The translations under genes were made by a program, and so were the position numbers. Of a stretch of 64,000 nucleotides of DNA, positions 32,673 to 46,200 are shown piece after piece. Each line of letters starts with the position of its first letter. The first letter of the stretch is position 1. The notes under the pieces are model-generated. The model was not told where the DNA came from and ran no database searches. It saw nothing but the letters and a program-made list of their open reading frames with translations. This DNA is from Muscardinus avellanarius (lineage: Eukaryota; Chordata; Mammalia; Rodentia; Gliridae). Location: assembly GCA_963383645.1 (NCBI GenBank), contig OY726569.1, forward strand, positions 74,130,635-74,194,634. Reading direction: 5' to 3'.

Positions 32673-34140
32673 TTTATTTATTTATTTATTTAATTTATTT
32701 ATTTATTATTTGAAACAGGGCCTTGCTAGATTGATGAGTCTCACTACTTGCTGAGTCTGTCCATATGCCTGAGATCCTCTCAAGTACCGGGATTACGAGC
32801 ATGTGCCACCACGCGGGGCCATTCCTGGCTTTCTAAAGTGGCAGTCAGGTGGTCTTTTGCAGCTGTAGGTCTCCATATGCAATAAATCAGCATTCATGAT
32901 ATTTGTTTATTATTATGGCATTATTATGGCAGGAGAAATGCCTCTTGAGTTGTTAGAATAAAATAAAAGTTCTAAACTGGGCGTGGTGGCACACACTTGT
33001 AATCGCAGCATTTAGGAGGCTGAGGCCAGAGAATTGCAGTTCTGGGCCATCCTTAGCTACATAGTGAGACCCTCTGCAACTTGGTGAAACTGTTTCAAAA
33101 TAAATTAAAAAATAGGGCAGGAGGTATAGCTCAGAGGTCGAATGCCCCTGGGTTCCATCCCCACACCCACAAAATAAATAGAAAATAAAAGCTCTATTTA
33201 ACTTAGTCCAAAGCATTTTAAAATTCAACTGGAGTTTGATATTTTAAAATTCAACTGGAGTTTGATTTTTTTATTTAAAAATGCTTATCTCCTAAGTATG
33301 CTATAATTATAGACTGATGTGTTATGAAACTAGGAAGTTGATAAATTTTTAAAATTAAGCTTCATTCATGGGGAGCAAGGGAATACCATTTCTACCATTA
33401 GGAAATAGTTCCCTAAATTCCTAAATTGGCTAAACCACTTCCTTTTTTAAGGAAGTCTAGCTTTTCCTTAAGAATAAGTGTCATTTGTAAATAAGAGGAC
33501 CAGGCAAATCTATTATATTTTACAGCTCATTCTCAGATTTTTGAAAGATAGGCTTTTTAAATTTTATATTTATTTATTTTGGTAAAGGGATTGAACCCAG
33601 AGGCATTCTACTTCCGAGCTACACCCCCAACCCTTTTTATTTGAAATAAGATCTCACTTTGTTGCTGAGGTTGGCCTCGAACCAGCAATCCTCCTGTCTC
33701 AGCCTCTTGAGTACTAAGATTATAGGCATGTGTTGGCATGCTTGACTGAAAAGATAATGCTTTTTATTCATGTTCTTGATCTTGCCGCTGCTTTGTTTTT
33801 TTCAATACTTTTTTCATCAGAATTTAATCTTAGAGTGGTAACAGGTCATTTGACCAGTCAAACTGTTAATTATGGCAAGGTTAGTATTTAGAAATGAGTT
33901 AAAATCAAGTCTGAAACTGTTATAGCAGAGTCTGCCTGTCATACACATTCATCAAGAGATGTGTGTGAGAAGCCAGGTGTGGTGGAGGATCCCTGTAATA
34001 CCAGTATGTGGAAGGCTGAGACAGGAGAATCACAGGTTTGAGGCCAGTACATGGTAACTTAGTGAGACCCTGTTTCAAAATAAAAATAAAAAGGTCTAGG
34101 ATGTAGCTCAGACGTAGAAAGCCCCAGGTTCAATGCCCAG

Positions 34141-34215
<75 letters not shown>

Positions 34216-37200
34216 GGTGCATATGACATTAATTTCTCTTTCTCCAACATTCCTCATTCTAAAACCACTTTTCTTTACACTTTTTTCCCTTGCTATTTGA
34301 TCTTGCAACTGTACTATCATGCCTAAACAATTTATAAAACAAAGGGGGGGAAATCTCTGATTTTCTTTTTTGCAGTACTGGGAATGGAACCCAGGGGCAT
34401 TCTACCTCCGAGCTATACCCCCAGCCTATTTTTTTTGGGTCTCACCAAGTTGCATAGGGCCTCACTAAGTAGTTGAGGCTGTCGGCAAACCACGATGCTC
34501 CTGTCTCAGCCTCCCAAATGCTGGGATTATAAGCGTGCGCCACCACACCCTGCTTTCTGATTTTCAAATGTAATTATAAACATGATAATTAAGATACTAA
34601 TTTTTTTCAGCATATGGGAAAGAGAAAAACTAAACTTGTAAAAGAGCCCAAAACATGTTTTTCAAAAATGAGGTATTGTCTGGTAAAGGAGTTGGACACT
34701 AGTTTAGCAGCATCTTATGTTTTTTAGATTCAGTTGCTAATGAGCAGTTTTCTTTGACTCAATAACAGTGCTAGGAAAGTAGGTTGAGGACCTACATTAG
34801 CTAGTACAAACTCAGCTTAACAGCTGCTCTGATTATTATGAACGAAGCTATATACACACAGATGGCCAAAGTGGGATTTTAGGGTGATTGCCTGAGGGTT
34901 ATTCTTGTTTTAAATTTATATTCCAATCCAGACCAATAAATTTGTAAAAATTAAATAGAAAGACTTACAAAATATAAGCCCATGTGTATTGCTATTAGGT
35001 TTAACAGACATAAAATTCCTTCTTTAATTGTAATAATCACATTGCTATAACAATTTCTGAAGACTACATTTTTCCTGTTGTAGAGCAGTTTGGGTTATAA
35101 TGCAACATCTTTCATCTGTTAGAACAGCATAAGTCCATAATTAGGCAAATGAAAGTACTGCTACTTTTAGGATGATTTTAGAATTTAGTATGATTAATAA
35201 TGCACTAATTTAAAAAGGAACCACCTGAGAGTGTAGTTCAAAATCAGAGTTTCAGTCGGGCGTGGTGGCGCACGCTTGTAATCCCCGCGCTTGGGAGGCA
35301 GAGACAGGATTGCACAGGTTCGAAGCCAGCTGCACGGGCTGGTGTAGGAGACCCTGTTTCCAAATAAAAATGTAAAAATAGGTCTGGGAGTGTAGCCCGG
35401 AGGTAGAAGGGCTTCCAGGAACCCCAGTACCACACACAAAAAATAAAAAATATCAGAGTTACTACTTGAGTGAGCTGTTCAACATCCAAATGTCTTCTGT
35501 TAAATAGCCCTATAGATCATTGTGAGAATGGAATGAAATAATATAACACAAGGCTTTTTTGTTGTTTTGTGGTACTGGGGGTGGAACCCAGGGGCTTTTC
35601 TGCCCCCAGCCTATACTGCCAGACCTATTTTATACTTTATTTGGAAACAGGGTCTCACTAAGTTACTGAGAGCCTCATTGAGTAGCTGAGGCTGGCTTTG
35701 AACCTGTGCAGTCCTCCTGTCTCAGCCTCCCAAACGCTGGGATTACAAGCGTGCGCCACCATGCCCGGCATAAGCACGAGGCTTAACATGTCTTATGTGT
35801 ATAACATAAAAAGAACTTTAAAAAATGTTTAGGTGAGCTGGGCGTGGTGGCTCATGCTATTATCCCAGTACAGGTGTATTGCAGGTTCAAGGCCAACCTC
35901 AGCAACTTAGTGAAACCCTCAGCAACTGAGGGAGACCCTGTTGCACCATAAAAAATAAAAAGTGCTTGGGATGTAGCTCAGAGGTAGAATGCCCCTGAAT
36001 TTAATCTTGAGTACAAAAAAAATTTTTTTTATGAGTATTCTCAGTACTGATTATAAAAAAAATTTTAAGAGTTTCATTATTATTATTTTGTTCTGATTTG
36101 TAATCTGAGAAGGAAACCTATGAAGGCCAATCCCAAAACAAAACCTTTGGATTCCAAACAAATTGCTGAGGTGTTTCTATGACTGGGAAGGGAATGAGTA
36201 CCAACTTCCTCATTATATTGGCTTTCCTGTTCGCTGAAAATGTTCCATTTAACAGAAGTTAGGTAGGGCTTTTACCTGAGTTACACCCCCAGTCCTTTTT
36301 TATTTTTTTTTTATTTTGAAACAGCTCTAAGTTGCAGAGGGCTTTGCGAACCTGCAATCTTCTTGTCTCAGCCTACCAAGTATTGGGATTAGAGGAGTGC
36401 ACCATCATGCCAGGCTTCTAACTACTACTAAGATTTTAAACTTTGTAACCTTATTAAATTTATCCATATCTACTTAGTGAGATCAACTTAGTCAACTTAG
36501 TGAGATCCTGTTTCAAAATAAAGAATAAAAAAATAGAGCTGGGGGTATAGCTCAGAGGTAGAATGCCCCTGGTTCAATCCCCAGTGCTGCTAAATTAATT
36601 GATTGATTAATTAGTTATGGATATGTAATGATAATTAGTGATTTATCTAGATATGCATATTAATTTATCCATATTTGGAAAGCAATTAGTAATTTGTCTT
36701 CAAATTTTAACTATAGATTATTGTTTTGTAAGGATCTTTGGTAAAACTAAATTTAGATAAAAATTGGACACAATCTTATTTCATACAATTTTACTGAAAA
36801 CCTTTTCTCTATGTTACTATATTGGATAAACACAAATAAGACTTATTTGCATAATAATTGTAATTGTTAGTGTTTATTAGTGCTTTTTGCATACCAGACA
36901 CTGATGTACATTATCTTCTTTAATCCTTAGGATAAGACTATGGGATAGTATTAAACCTCATTTTACAAATAAATGCTTGTAGAGGTCACGACAGCTTTGG
37001 TAGAGGTGAGATCTGAAACCAACTCAGTGTGATTCCTAGTGCCAAAGCACTTGACCACTAGATGATATTCCCTGATGAACACTGTGTGAAGAAGGAATAA
37101 AAATACTAAGTGCTTTTAGCTCCTCAAATTAGGAACATCTTTAACATCACTAACATTTAATTTTCCACAGTATGTCTCATGAAATTCCAGAGCTCAACAG

Positions 37201-40200
37201 ACTCCAAATACTGAAACCTATAAGAACAAAATAGATGCCCTTTTGATTAATACCTGCTGAAATAATTAGCATTTTGAACTATGCAGATTTATTTCATACT
37301 TGACATCCTTGCAAATCTAGTCAATCCTAAACTATTGTTGAGGAAGTGACACTTTTTTTTTGAGGGAAGATGTGAAATGGATTCAGAATGTTTCTATAGG
37401 CGACGATCTTAACCTTTCCCCTAATTTAAGAATTTAGAGATGTGAGTATTGTTGAATGATAATGCAATTTAAATCCCCTACGTTTCACTTAGGAATTCCA
37501 GATAACAAATTGTAGTGCTAAGGATGATATTTCTTGAAATCTATGATGGAATTACAGAAAAATCCTCCTTGGACGCTAATGCTTGATTTCTAAATTTTTT
37601 GAGCTGGAAATACATATAAGTTGGGCTACAAATTCTTTTGTCCCAGCTTTTTAAGTGATAGGGCCTTGGGATCAGCTACAAGATAATTACTCAAAACCAT
37701 CTGTTGCAAGCCCTGTACTTATTTAGGGGTCAATTTTCTATACATTTATTGTACCCCAGCTTCTCTTCTGTGTCTTTTTCTTCCTTTCTTCTTCCCTTTC
37801 TTTCTGATTTCTGGGTGCCCAACCAGGGTGTCATGCATGCTGAACTTGTACTCTACCACTTGGCTATACCTCATTCATTCTTTATGTACTTGAGAAGCAA
37901 ATTGGGGAAAGTAGATGCTTCTTCTAGCAAAAATCTGAACAATGAAAGGCTCTTGTTGAGAAGGAATTTAGTTTAGGGTTTAAGAGTATAGATTCTGGGG
38001 CTGGGCCACATAGGTGCAGATCACGGCTCTGCCATTTACTCGCCCCATGAACTTGGGCAAACGACTTTCTAGACCTGTTGCCACTCATGTGTGGTGGAGA
38101 TAATAGAAGTACCTAATCTCATAGGATTGTCTTAAGAATTAAATGAGTTAATATATGTGGAGTGATTGTAATAGAACATGTGTGGTGTACTAAATACGCC
38201 ACACACTAAATAAATGATGAAGGGAGCGGAGGCCAAGACAGGAGAATTGTAGGTTCAAGGCCAGCCTTAGCAATTTAGTGAGACCCTGTTTGAAAACAAA
38301 CCAAAAAAAGGGCTGAAGGTATAGCTCAAAGGTAGACTGCTTCTGGGTTCAATCCCCAGTACCACCTAAACAACAAGAATTTAAAAAATAATGATAAAGG
38401 AGAAAAATACTGGTGGTATCTTTCTTGTATAGAACTTGGCCATCCAAAAACTTTATTAAGCTGAAGGACCAAAAATTTCTTTGATGAGCCAAATAGCCTG
38501 AAGAGTTAGCATTTTATTTCCTCTCTACTGTCTTTCTTTCTCACTTGGCTCCTGTTTGTCTTTTTTGTGATTCTAGTAGGCTAGTGTGCCAGTTATTGAT
38601 TTATTGCTTCTCCGCTCCAAATTCACTTTCTACTGACTTCTCTGCAAAAACAAATGCATCTGGGTCCTTTGAATATCTTCTGCTAATTGGCAGGATGTTA
38701 AGCCTTTTATATAGCGGGTACTGGAGAGAAATCTTAAGTGGAAGGGGTTTTTCCTCTTCTGGTGTTTTGCTCAGCAGTCTCCGAGGCAGCTTTTCTGGCA
38801 CTGATCCCTGTAGTAAGGTAGCTTCCCTTGCCTGGTGTCCAGCTTCTACAGTGCAGCCAGCTTCTTGGGCACAGGCTCCTGAGACTACAAGTCTTTAGTA
38901 TCCAGGGAGCTCCTCCCTCCAGCTCCTGCACTATGCCTGCGTGCACACACAGCTGCTGCTAATCTCAACAGTCAGTAGGTCCTGCTGGCACTTCTCTTTG
39001 GTGGTTTTATAGGAGAGTCTCTAGTGAGACACTTTCCCATGAACAGCTTTTCCCAGCACCCTGGAGTGCAGATTTTCAGCAAGTTCCATCAGTGTGGCAC
39101 CTCACAAACTTCTCTCATTCTTTGCACCCCAGCTATACCTTCTTCAACACAGTTTGGGTCTCAGCTTTTGTGGAGCCTCTTTTTTGAGCACTCTTACCTC
39201 AGCCCCAGAGTAGTATCTGTTCCTTATATCTGCTATTCTTATAATCTCTTAAGGGCTTCATATTAAGGACTGAACCCAGGGCCTCGTGCAAGTGCTCTAC
39301 CACTGTGCTGCATTCCTCAGCCCTTTTTCTATTTTTTTATTATTTATTTAATTAATTTATTTATTTGGTGGTTCTGGGGTTCCTGGATGCCCCTCTACCT
39401 CCGGGCTACACTCCCAGACCTATTTTATACTTTTTTATATTTGGAAACAGGGTCTCTCAAGCCAGCGCTGCTGGCTTCGAACCTGTGAGATCCTCCTGTC
39501 TCCACCTCCCAAGCGCGGGGATTACAAGCGTGTTCCACCACGCCCGGCACTCTTTTTTATTTTTTTTTATTTTTTATTTTTTAATTTTGGTGGTACTGGG
39601 GGGTGAAACCCAGAGATACTTTCTACCTCCGGGCTATACTCCCAGACCCATTTTCTATTTCATTTGGAAACAGGGTCTCACTAAGTTGCTGAGCGCCTCA
39701 CTAAGTAGCTGAGGCTGGCTTTGAACCTGGTCGATCCTCCTGTCTCAGCCTCCCAAGCACGGGGATTACAAGTTTGTGCCACCACGCCCGGCTCGGCACC
39801 CTTTTTCTATTTTATTTTGAGATAGGGTTTTGCTAAGTTGCCTAGGCTGGCCTCAAACCTGCCTTAGCATCTTGAGTAGACTGAGATTACAGGTCTACAC
39901 CCCCACTCTTGGTTATTCTTATATTCTTTAGAGTTCTCTCACTAATCAATTCTTAATTACTTTAGTCTTTTGATAAACTTATTCTTTATATATTTTATTA
40001 TTTTCCTGTTCGGATTACATTATGGTTTCTCTTTCTTGATTGGACCCTGACTGATACAGCTAGGTAATGGTTCATAAAATCAAATAATCACTGAGTATGA
40101 ATAGTAAACCAGGCCTGAAATTAGAAGGAAAAAAAAAAAAAAAACCAGCCTAGGGCATGGTGGTACATGCCTATAGTCCCAGCTACTAGGAAGGCTGAAA

Positions 40201-43200
40201 CAGAAGGACCATTTGGTCTAGGAGATTGGGCCAGCCTGGGCAACATAGTGTGATCCTGTCTCTTGGGGAAACAAGGATGAAAGAGTCCAAGTGTCATAAT
40301 ATGTGGCAGCTGATCTTTAGTGCCAGTGCCTGGGAGTCATTAGGGAGTAGTAGGAAGAACTCTGGTCAACTGAAGACCCCCTGCTATTTGTCAACACCAC
40401 CCTTGTTGCCAGTTCTTTCTATTTTTCTGGAACCAGAAATATGGTTTTTATATGAAAGTTCCCGAATTTTAAACTTTGACTCCTAATTCAAATATTACAT
40501 TACTGTGTGTGTCAAAACTGTGTTTGTGAAGCCGGGGATGGTGGTGCATGCTTGTAATCCCAGCATTCGGGAGGCTGAGACCGGAGGATCGGGATTCGCA
40601 GACGGCCTCAGCTACTTAGTGAGGCCCTCCACAACTTAGTGAGAACCTGTTTCAAAATAAAGAATAAAAGCCAGGCGTGGTGATGCATGCTTGTAATTCC
40701 AGCATTCGGGAGGCTGAGACCAGAGGATCGCGGTTCGTGGAAAGCCTCAGCTACTTAATGAGGCCCTCTGCAACTTAGACCCTGTTTCAAAATAAAGAAT
40801 AAAAAATAGGGCAGGGGGTGTAGTTCGGAGGTCAAATTCCCCTGGGTTCCATCCCCAGACCTGCAAAAAAAAAAAAAAAGAAAGAAAAAGAAAAAGGAAA
40901 AATAGGGCAGCAGGTGTAGCTCAGGGGTTGAATGTCCTTGGGTTCCACCCCTAGACCCGCAAAAACAAAATGAAACAAAAAACAAAAACAAAACCTGTTT
41001 GTGTGTTGTTAGTCTAGAATCTCTGGACAGGACTTTGATTCCTAAGCCACTGCATACTAGGAACAGCAAACTAAGAGAATGTGGGAGCCAGTGGAAGAAA
41101 AAAGTCACAGCATGATGGTGAGGTAGGAAGAGACTAAAAATTATTTCAAAGTATTACAAAGCCCAATGTGCAGTTGTTTAAGACCACTTCATAAAGGAGA
41201 AAACATTTCTATATTCACATTAAGGACTTTATGCTCTCTGATTGGACCACAGTACAATAATTAATAATGGCTACAGTGTCAACTTGTGTGTCAGGTTCTA
41301 TGTTGATTTTAACAGTAACCTTGAAAAGGAAAAATTTATACCCTGTTTATATATGAGGAAATTGAACCTTGTCGCCGACTAATCTCAGTTGGGTCTTTAT
41401 TGTCAGCTCCCGGTCAAATCCTCAGAAAGATGGGGCAAAAGGCAGGTGGAGTTCTGCAGAAAACTATCTGCAGCAATTCTTTCCCCTCTATGAATTCCCT
41501 AAGTTTTTAGGTACGGCGCTTGGGAAAGAATTTGAGGTGGACAAAGGCTTCTTGAGCCAATGACAATTTATTACAGGAACCCAGAGAAATTTATACCCTT
41601 CACCAGTGAGATTAATAATAGGAGAGAAAAGAAAGGGAAGGGGGGCAATCACAGCACAACAATAGTAAATTACATATAAACAAAGTAAATGACTAGTCCA
41701 GCATTTAGGAGATAAGCTCCGGATCTTTCTTCCGATATTGCAGCAGGGCAGGTCCAAAGGTAAATTCCAAAGGCAATACAGGCACGCCCAAGGCCCAGGG
41801 CTTGGAGAATACGCCTTCTCATGGAATCTTCTTTTTCTTTCTTTTTTGAAGTTTCCATCTATATCCATATGACAAGCATGGGGAGATGTGGCGTCCAGGG
41901 AGATGCGATGGGAGTCTCTCAGATCTCATCCGCTTTGCCTTCTGAAGTCTGAAAGCTTACAAAAACTCACAACACAGCTTGGCAAATAAGACACCACAGA
42001 TAACACTGTGAAGTTCTTGGATTTAGTTGTCAGATGTATTTCCTTAACTGCCCCTATCACAAACCCTCTGCAACCTGCTTCTAACTTTCTAATTCCTTTC
42101 TTTCCCAGTCGGGACGTTCTTATGATAAGCTCTTCTTCATGAAAAAGTGCTTTCTTACTCTTACGGTATTTCCTTTCCTTCATACATATATATTTAAAAC
42201 GTCTGTCCTTTATTTTGTCACTTTCATTTCTAGCCATGCGGCATTCTCACTGTCTCGGGGACACTCCTACTGGGCGTAAAGGTCAACAATCTTTCTCCTT
42301 GGCTCTATTGTATTTTGGCAATTAAGCTGTCCTTCAGTCAAATTGCTTTGAAGTCACACCCAAAGTTTCTAGGCAGGGTCTCAAGGGTAAACAGGGTCGG
42401 AGTGAGGGCCGGAGACCCTTTGTGATTGCTGCAGCTGGAATGCTTATCACAGCATCTGAATTCTGGCCAGTTTTTTCCTTACTATTGAGCAAAGCCAAGG
42501 ACGTTTATTTCCACGGACTCAATTTCTGATCTCACATCATCAGAGCAATTCGTGTAGAGAGTTAAAAGAATACCAAGAGAATAATAGTTATGAAGGATAT
42601 CTAAAGTGGGGGATATTTTTTGCCAGAGACGATACCTCTTTCTCGGGGCTTTTTGCCGATTTTTACTATGTGGAGTGGGGTCCTCAACACATAGATGCCG
42701 AGGCAGCAGGATGTCTTGGCAGAACCTCAATATTTACTAAGTACAAAGCCCCTATTTATATAGCCTCTAGTTAAAGTAGCAATTTTTGGAAAGGCTGAGA
42801 TGCATATACCTATATATGTGTGTATATAGAAAGATAGAGACAGAGATATATAGATATGAGGCAGTTGCTAGAAAATTTAGAAAAATAGTGTATAGAAGGA
42901 AAATAATAGAAGTATAATGTATAAAAGGAAAATCTAGTTGGTGTGGTGGCTCATGCTGTAATCCCAGTACTTGGGAGACTGAGACAGAAGGATTGCAGGT
43001 TCGCAGCCAGCCTCAGCTACTTAGTGAGGTCTCCCACAACTTAGTGAGACCCTGTTTAAAAAATAAAGAATAGCCAGGCATAGTGATGCACACTCGTAAT
43101 CCCAGCATTTGGGAGGCTGAGACAGGAGGATCACAGGTTTGCAGCCAGCCTCAGCTACTTAGTGAGGCCCTCTGCAACTCAGTGAAACCGTTTAAAAATG

Positions 43201-46200
43201 AAGAATAAAAAATAGGGCGGGGAGGGGGGTAGCTCAGAGGTAGAATGACCCTGGGTTCAATCCCCAGGACAAATAAAAAAAAAGAAAAAAGAAAGAAAGA
43301 ATAAAAAAATAGTGCTAGGGATATAGCTCAGAGGTCAAATGCCTCTGGGTTCAATCCCCAGTACCAAAAAGTAAAATAGGGAAAGTCTACTGTTCAGTTA
43401 GAATTAGTAGTAACATTTTTTTCCCACTCTTTTTTCTATTTTTATTTTTAACATGGTTCCTTATGTTATACCTGTATGTGTGTAATTGCACTTTGTTCCT
43501 TCTTTTACCTGTTTATCATAAGCATTTTTCTTTATTATTAAAAACTTGGTCTAGGCATTTTTATTTAGATTCAGTTATTTTATTTATTTATTTTTTATTA
43601 TTTTTGGTGGTACTGGGGTTTCTGGAAGCCCTTCTACCTCCGGGCTACACTCCCAGACCTATTTTATACTTTATGTTTGGAAACAGGGTCTCCTAAGCCA
43701 GCGTGCACGGCTGGCTTCGAACCTGTGAGATCCTCCTGTCTCTGCCTCCCAAGTGCGGGGATTACAAGCGTGCGCCACCACGCCCGACCGAGATTCAGTT
43801 ATTTTATATACTGAAATTTGTTTTGTTTTGTTTTTTGCGGGTCTGGGGATGGAACCCAGGGGCATTCGACCTCTGAGCTATACCCCCTGCCTTATTTTTT
43901 ATTCTTTATTTTGAAACAGGGTCTCACTGAGTTGCAGGGGGGCCTCACTAAGTAGCTGAGGCTGTTCTCGAACCACGATCCTCAGGTCCCAGCCTCCGGA
44001 ATGCTGGGATTCAAGTGTGCGCCACCACACCCGGCTATATACTGAAATTTGCACACAGTTTGTTTTCAAGTTTTTGCTATGATAATATTGAATATTTTTG
44101 TATCTAAAACTATGGCTATATTTCACATTATTTTCTTAGGGGTAGAACAGTATGGCCAAAAGGCATAAATGTTTTTTAAAATTTAATCTTACTTTTTTGC
44201 ACTGCTGAGGAGCAGGGTCTCTTGCATGTTAGGCAAGTGCTTCAGACTGAACTATATCTCCAGCCCCATAAATGTTCTTAAGAAGGTTCTCAATCTGCTG
44301 TCTTTATGTGTGTGTGTGTGAGGTTGGAGGTGTTAGGGATTAACAGAGGCATTTTACCTCAGAGCTATACCTTCAGCCCTATTTTATTTTTCATCTAGAA
44401 ACAGGGTCTCACCAAGTAGCTCTGAAGCTGGCTTTGAACCTGGGATCCTCCTGTCTCAGCTTCCTAAGTACTGGGATTACAGGCATGTACCACCATGCCC
44501 AGCTCTACTGCCGGTTCTGAAAGTGCATTTTTTTTCCCAAGCAAATCCAAATGACAGTGTATTCTCACAAGCAGTGAGTGCATTATCATTGTTCATTTTT
44601 AAAACTTTACTGATTTAGTAGAGAAAATGTGTCTTTATTAGTTTACTTGGACTTCCTATATGTCACTGATAAAGCATTTATTGCAAGTGTTTTCTCATGT
44701 TTTTTCCCAGTGGGTTTCTGCTTGTTTGGGTTTTATGGTCACACAGAAGAATTTTATCCTGGAGCTTCCATTTATGTGTAGCTGTCTAAGTTTAGAAAGG
44801 ACTTTTATGCAAAAAGAAAAACAAGTTAGTCTCATTTTCCACTATCAGAGGAAGTGGCATTAATAAAGTACTTGCTGGTATTACCTCCTAGAGGATGTTA
44901 AGTAACCTCTAGGTCAAGTGAGTTAGGAAAGGGACAGCCGATATGCCACTGGCCAAATGGTGCCTGTTGAAGCATCATTCACTTGAACTGCTCTCTGCTG
45001 TCTGGGTTTGTTCTCCCCTTCTTGCAGTAGAAGTGCTTAGAGGCTTTTTGTGTGTGTCGCTGATGAGTGTAAGAGCATTTACTCTATGCTGAGTATGATA
45101 TTATTCTACTGTCATGCAATAGTAATGCAATAGTGTCTTCTTAGAGGAGACACTGAAGCATAGGAGACTTAAAGAACTTGCCCAATCCAAATACTTGGAA
45201 GACTGAAACGGATGATTACAGGTTCAAGGACAGCCTCAGTAAGGAGTGAAACTCTGTTTCTAAAAATAAAATAGGGCTGGGGGTGTAGCTTGGAGGTAGA
45301 ATACCCTGGGTTCAATCTCCAGTACCAGAAAAGGAAAAGAAAAAAAAAAAAAAAAACTGGCCCAGGTTCACACACAGTTTCTACTTAGAGCCAGGAAGCT
45401 TTTGAGCATCTTGTTACACTTATAAGGAAGGAATTCAGATTTGAGTTTTCTTTTCCATCGTTTTGAGTGCTGGGGTCTGAATTTAGAGGTATTCTACTCC
45501 AAACTACACCCCCAGCCCTTTTTTATTTTTTGTTTTGAAGCAGGGTTTCCCTAAGTTGCTAAGTCTCGCTACATTGTTGAGGCTGCCCTCAAATCAGCAG
45601 TCCTCCTGTCTCAGCCTTCCAAGTACAGGCCTATGCCACCAAGATGGCTTGAGTTTCTTTTTTTCCTATTAATAACACTTAACAGCAGATAATGTAGTGG
45701 CTAAATTAATATTAGGAAATATCTCCTTCCTAAAACAGATTTGTTTTTAAGAATACAGAGTAGCCAGGCATGGTGGAGCACACTTGTAATCCCAACATTT
45801 GGGAGGCTGAGACGGGAGGATGGTGGTTCGCAGACAGCCTCAGCTACTCAGTGAGGCCCTCTGCAACTTAATGAGACCCTGTTTCAAAATAAAGAATAAA
45901 AAGTAGGCTAGGGGGGTATAGCTCGGAGGTCAAATGCCTCTGGGTTCCATCACCAGACCCCCCCCCAAAAAAAAAAAGAGTTTGCTAAATAAAAGTTACT
46001 CTGTAACCTGTGACAGCTTATCTCTCCAGTGTCTAGAACTATGAAGAAACTTGTCTTGCAGTAAGAAGTGCTCCTTTGATTTTTTTAGGACACTGGGTTG
46101 ATGCTTGAGTATTAAAATTGGGATGGGTACAGGAATTGAAATAAGCTATTTTTTACTATGAAAAGCTTAAAAAATTGTTGGCTTATATGTAGTTGAACCA

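Noticed and set aside
41488..42237. Open frames of 103-126 codons on the minus strand beside an LTR-like end
   Set aside because: No retroviral motif is visible in the translations. They are likely chance frames in LTR or flanking sequence.
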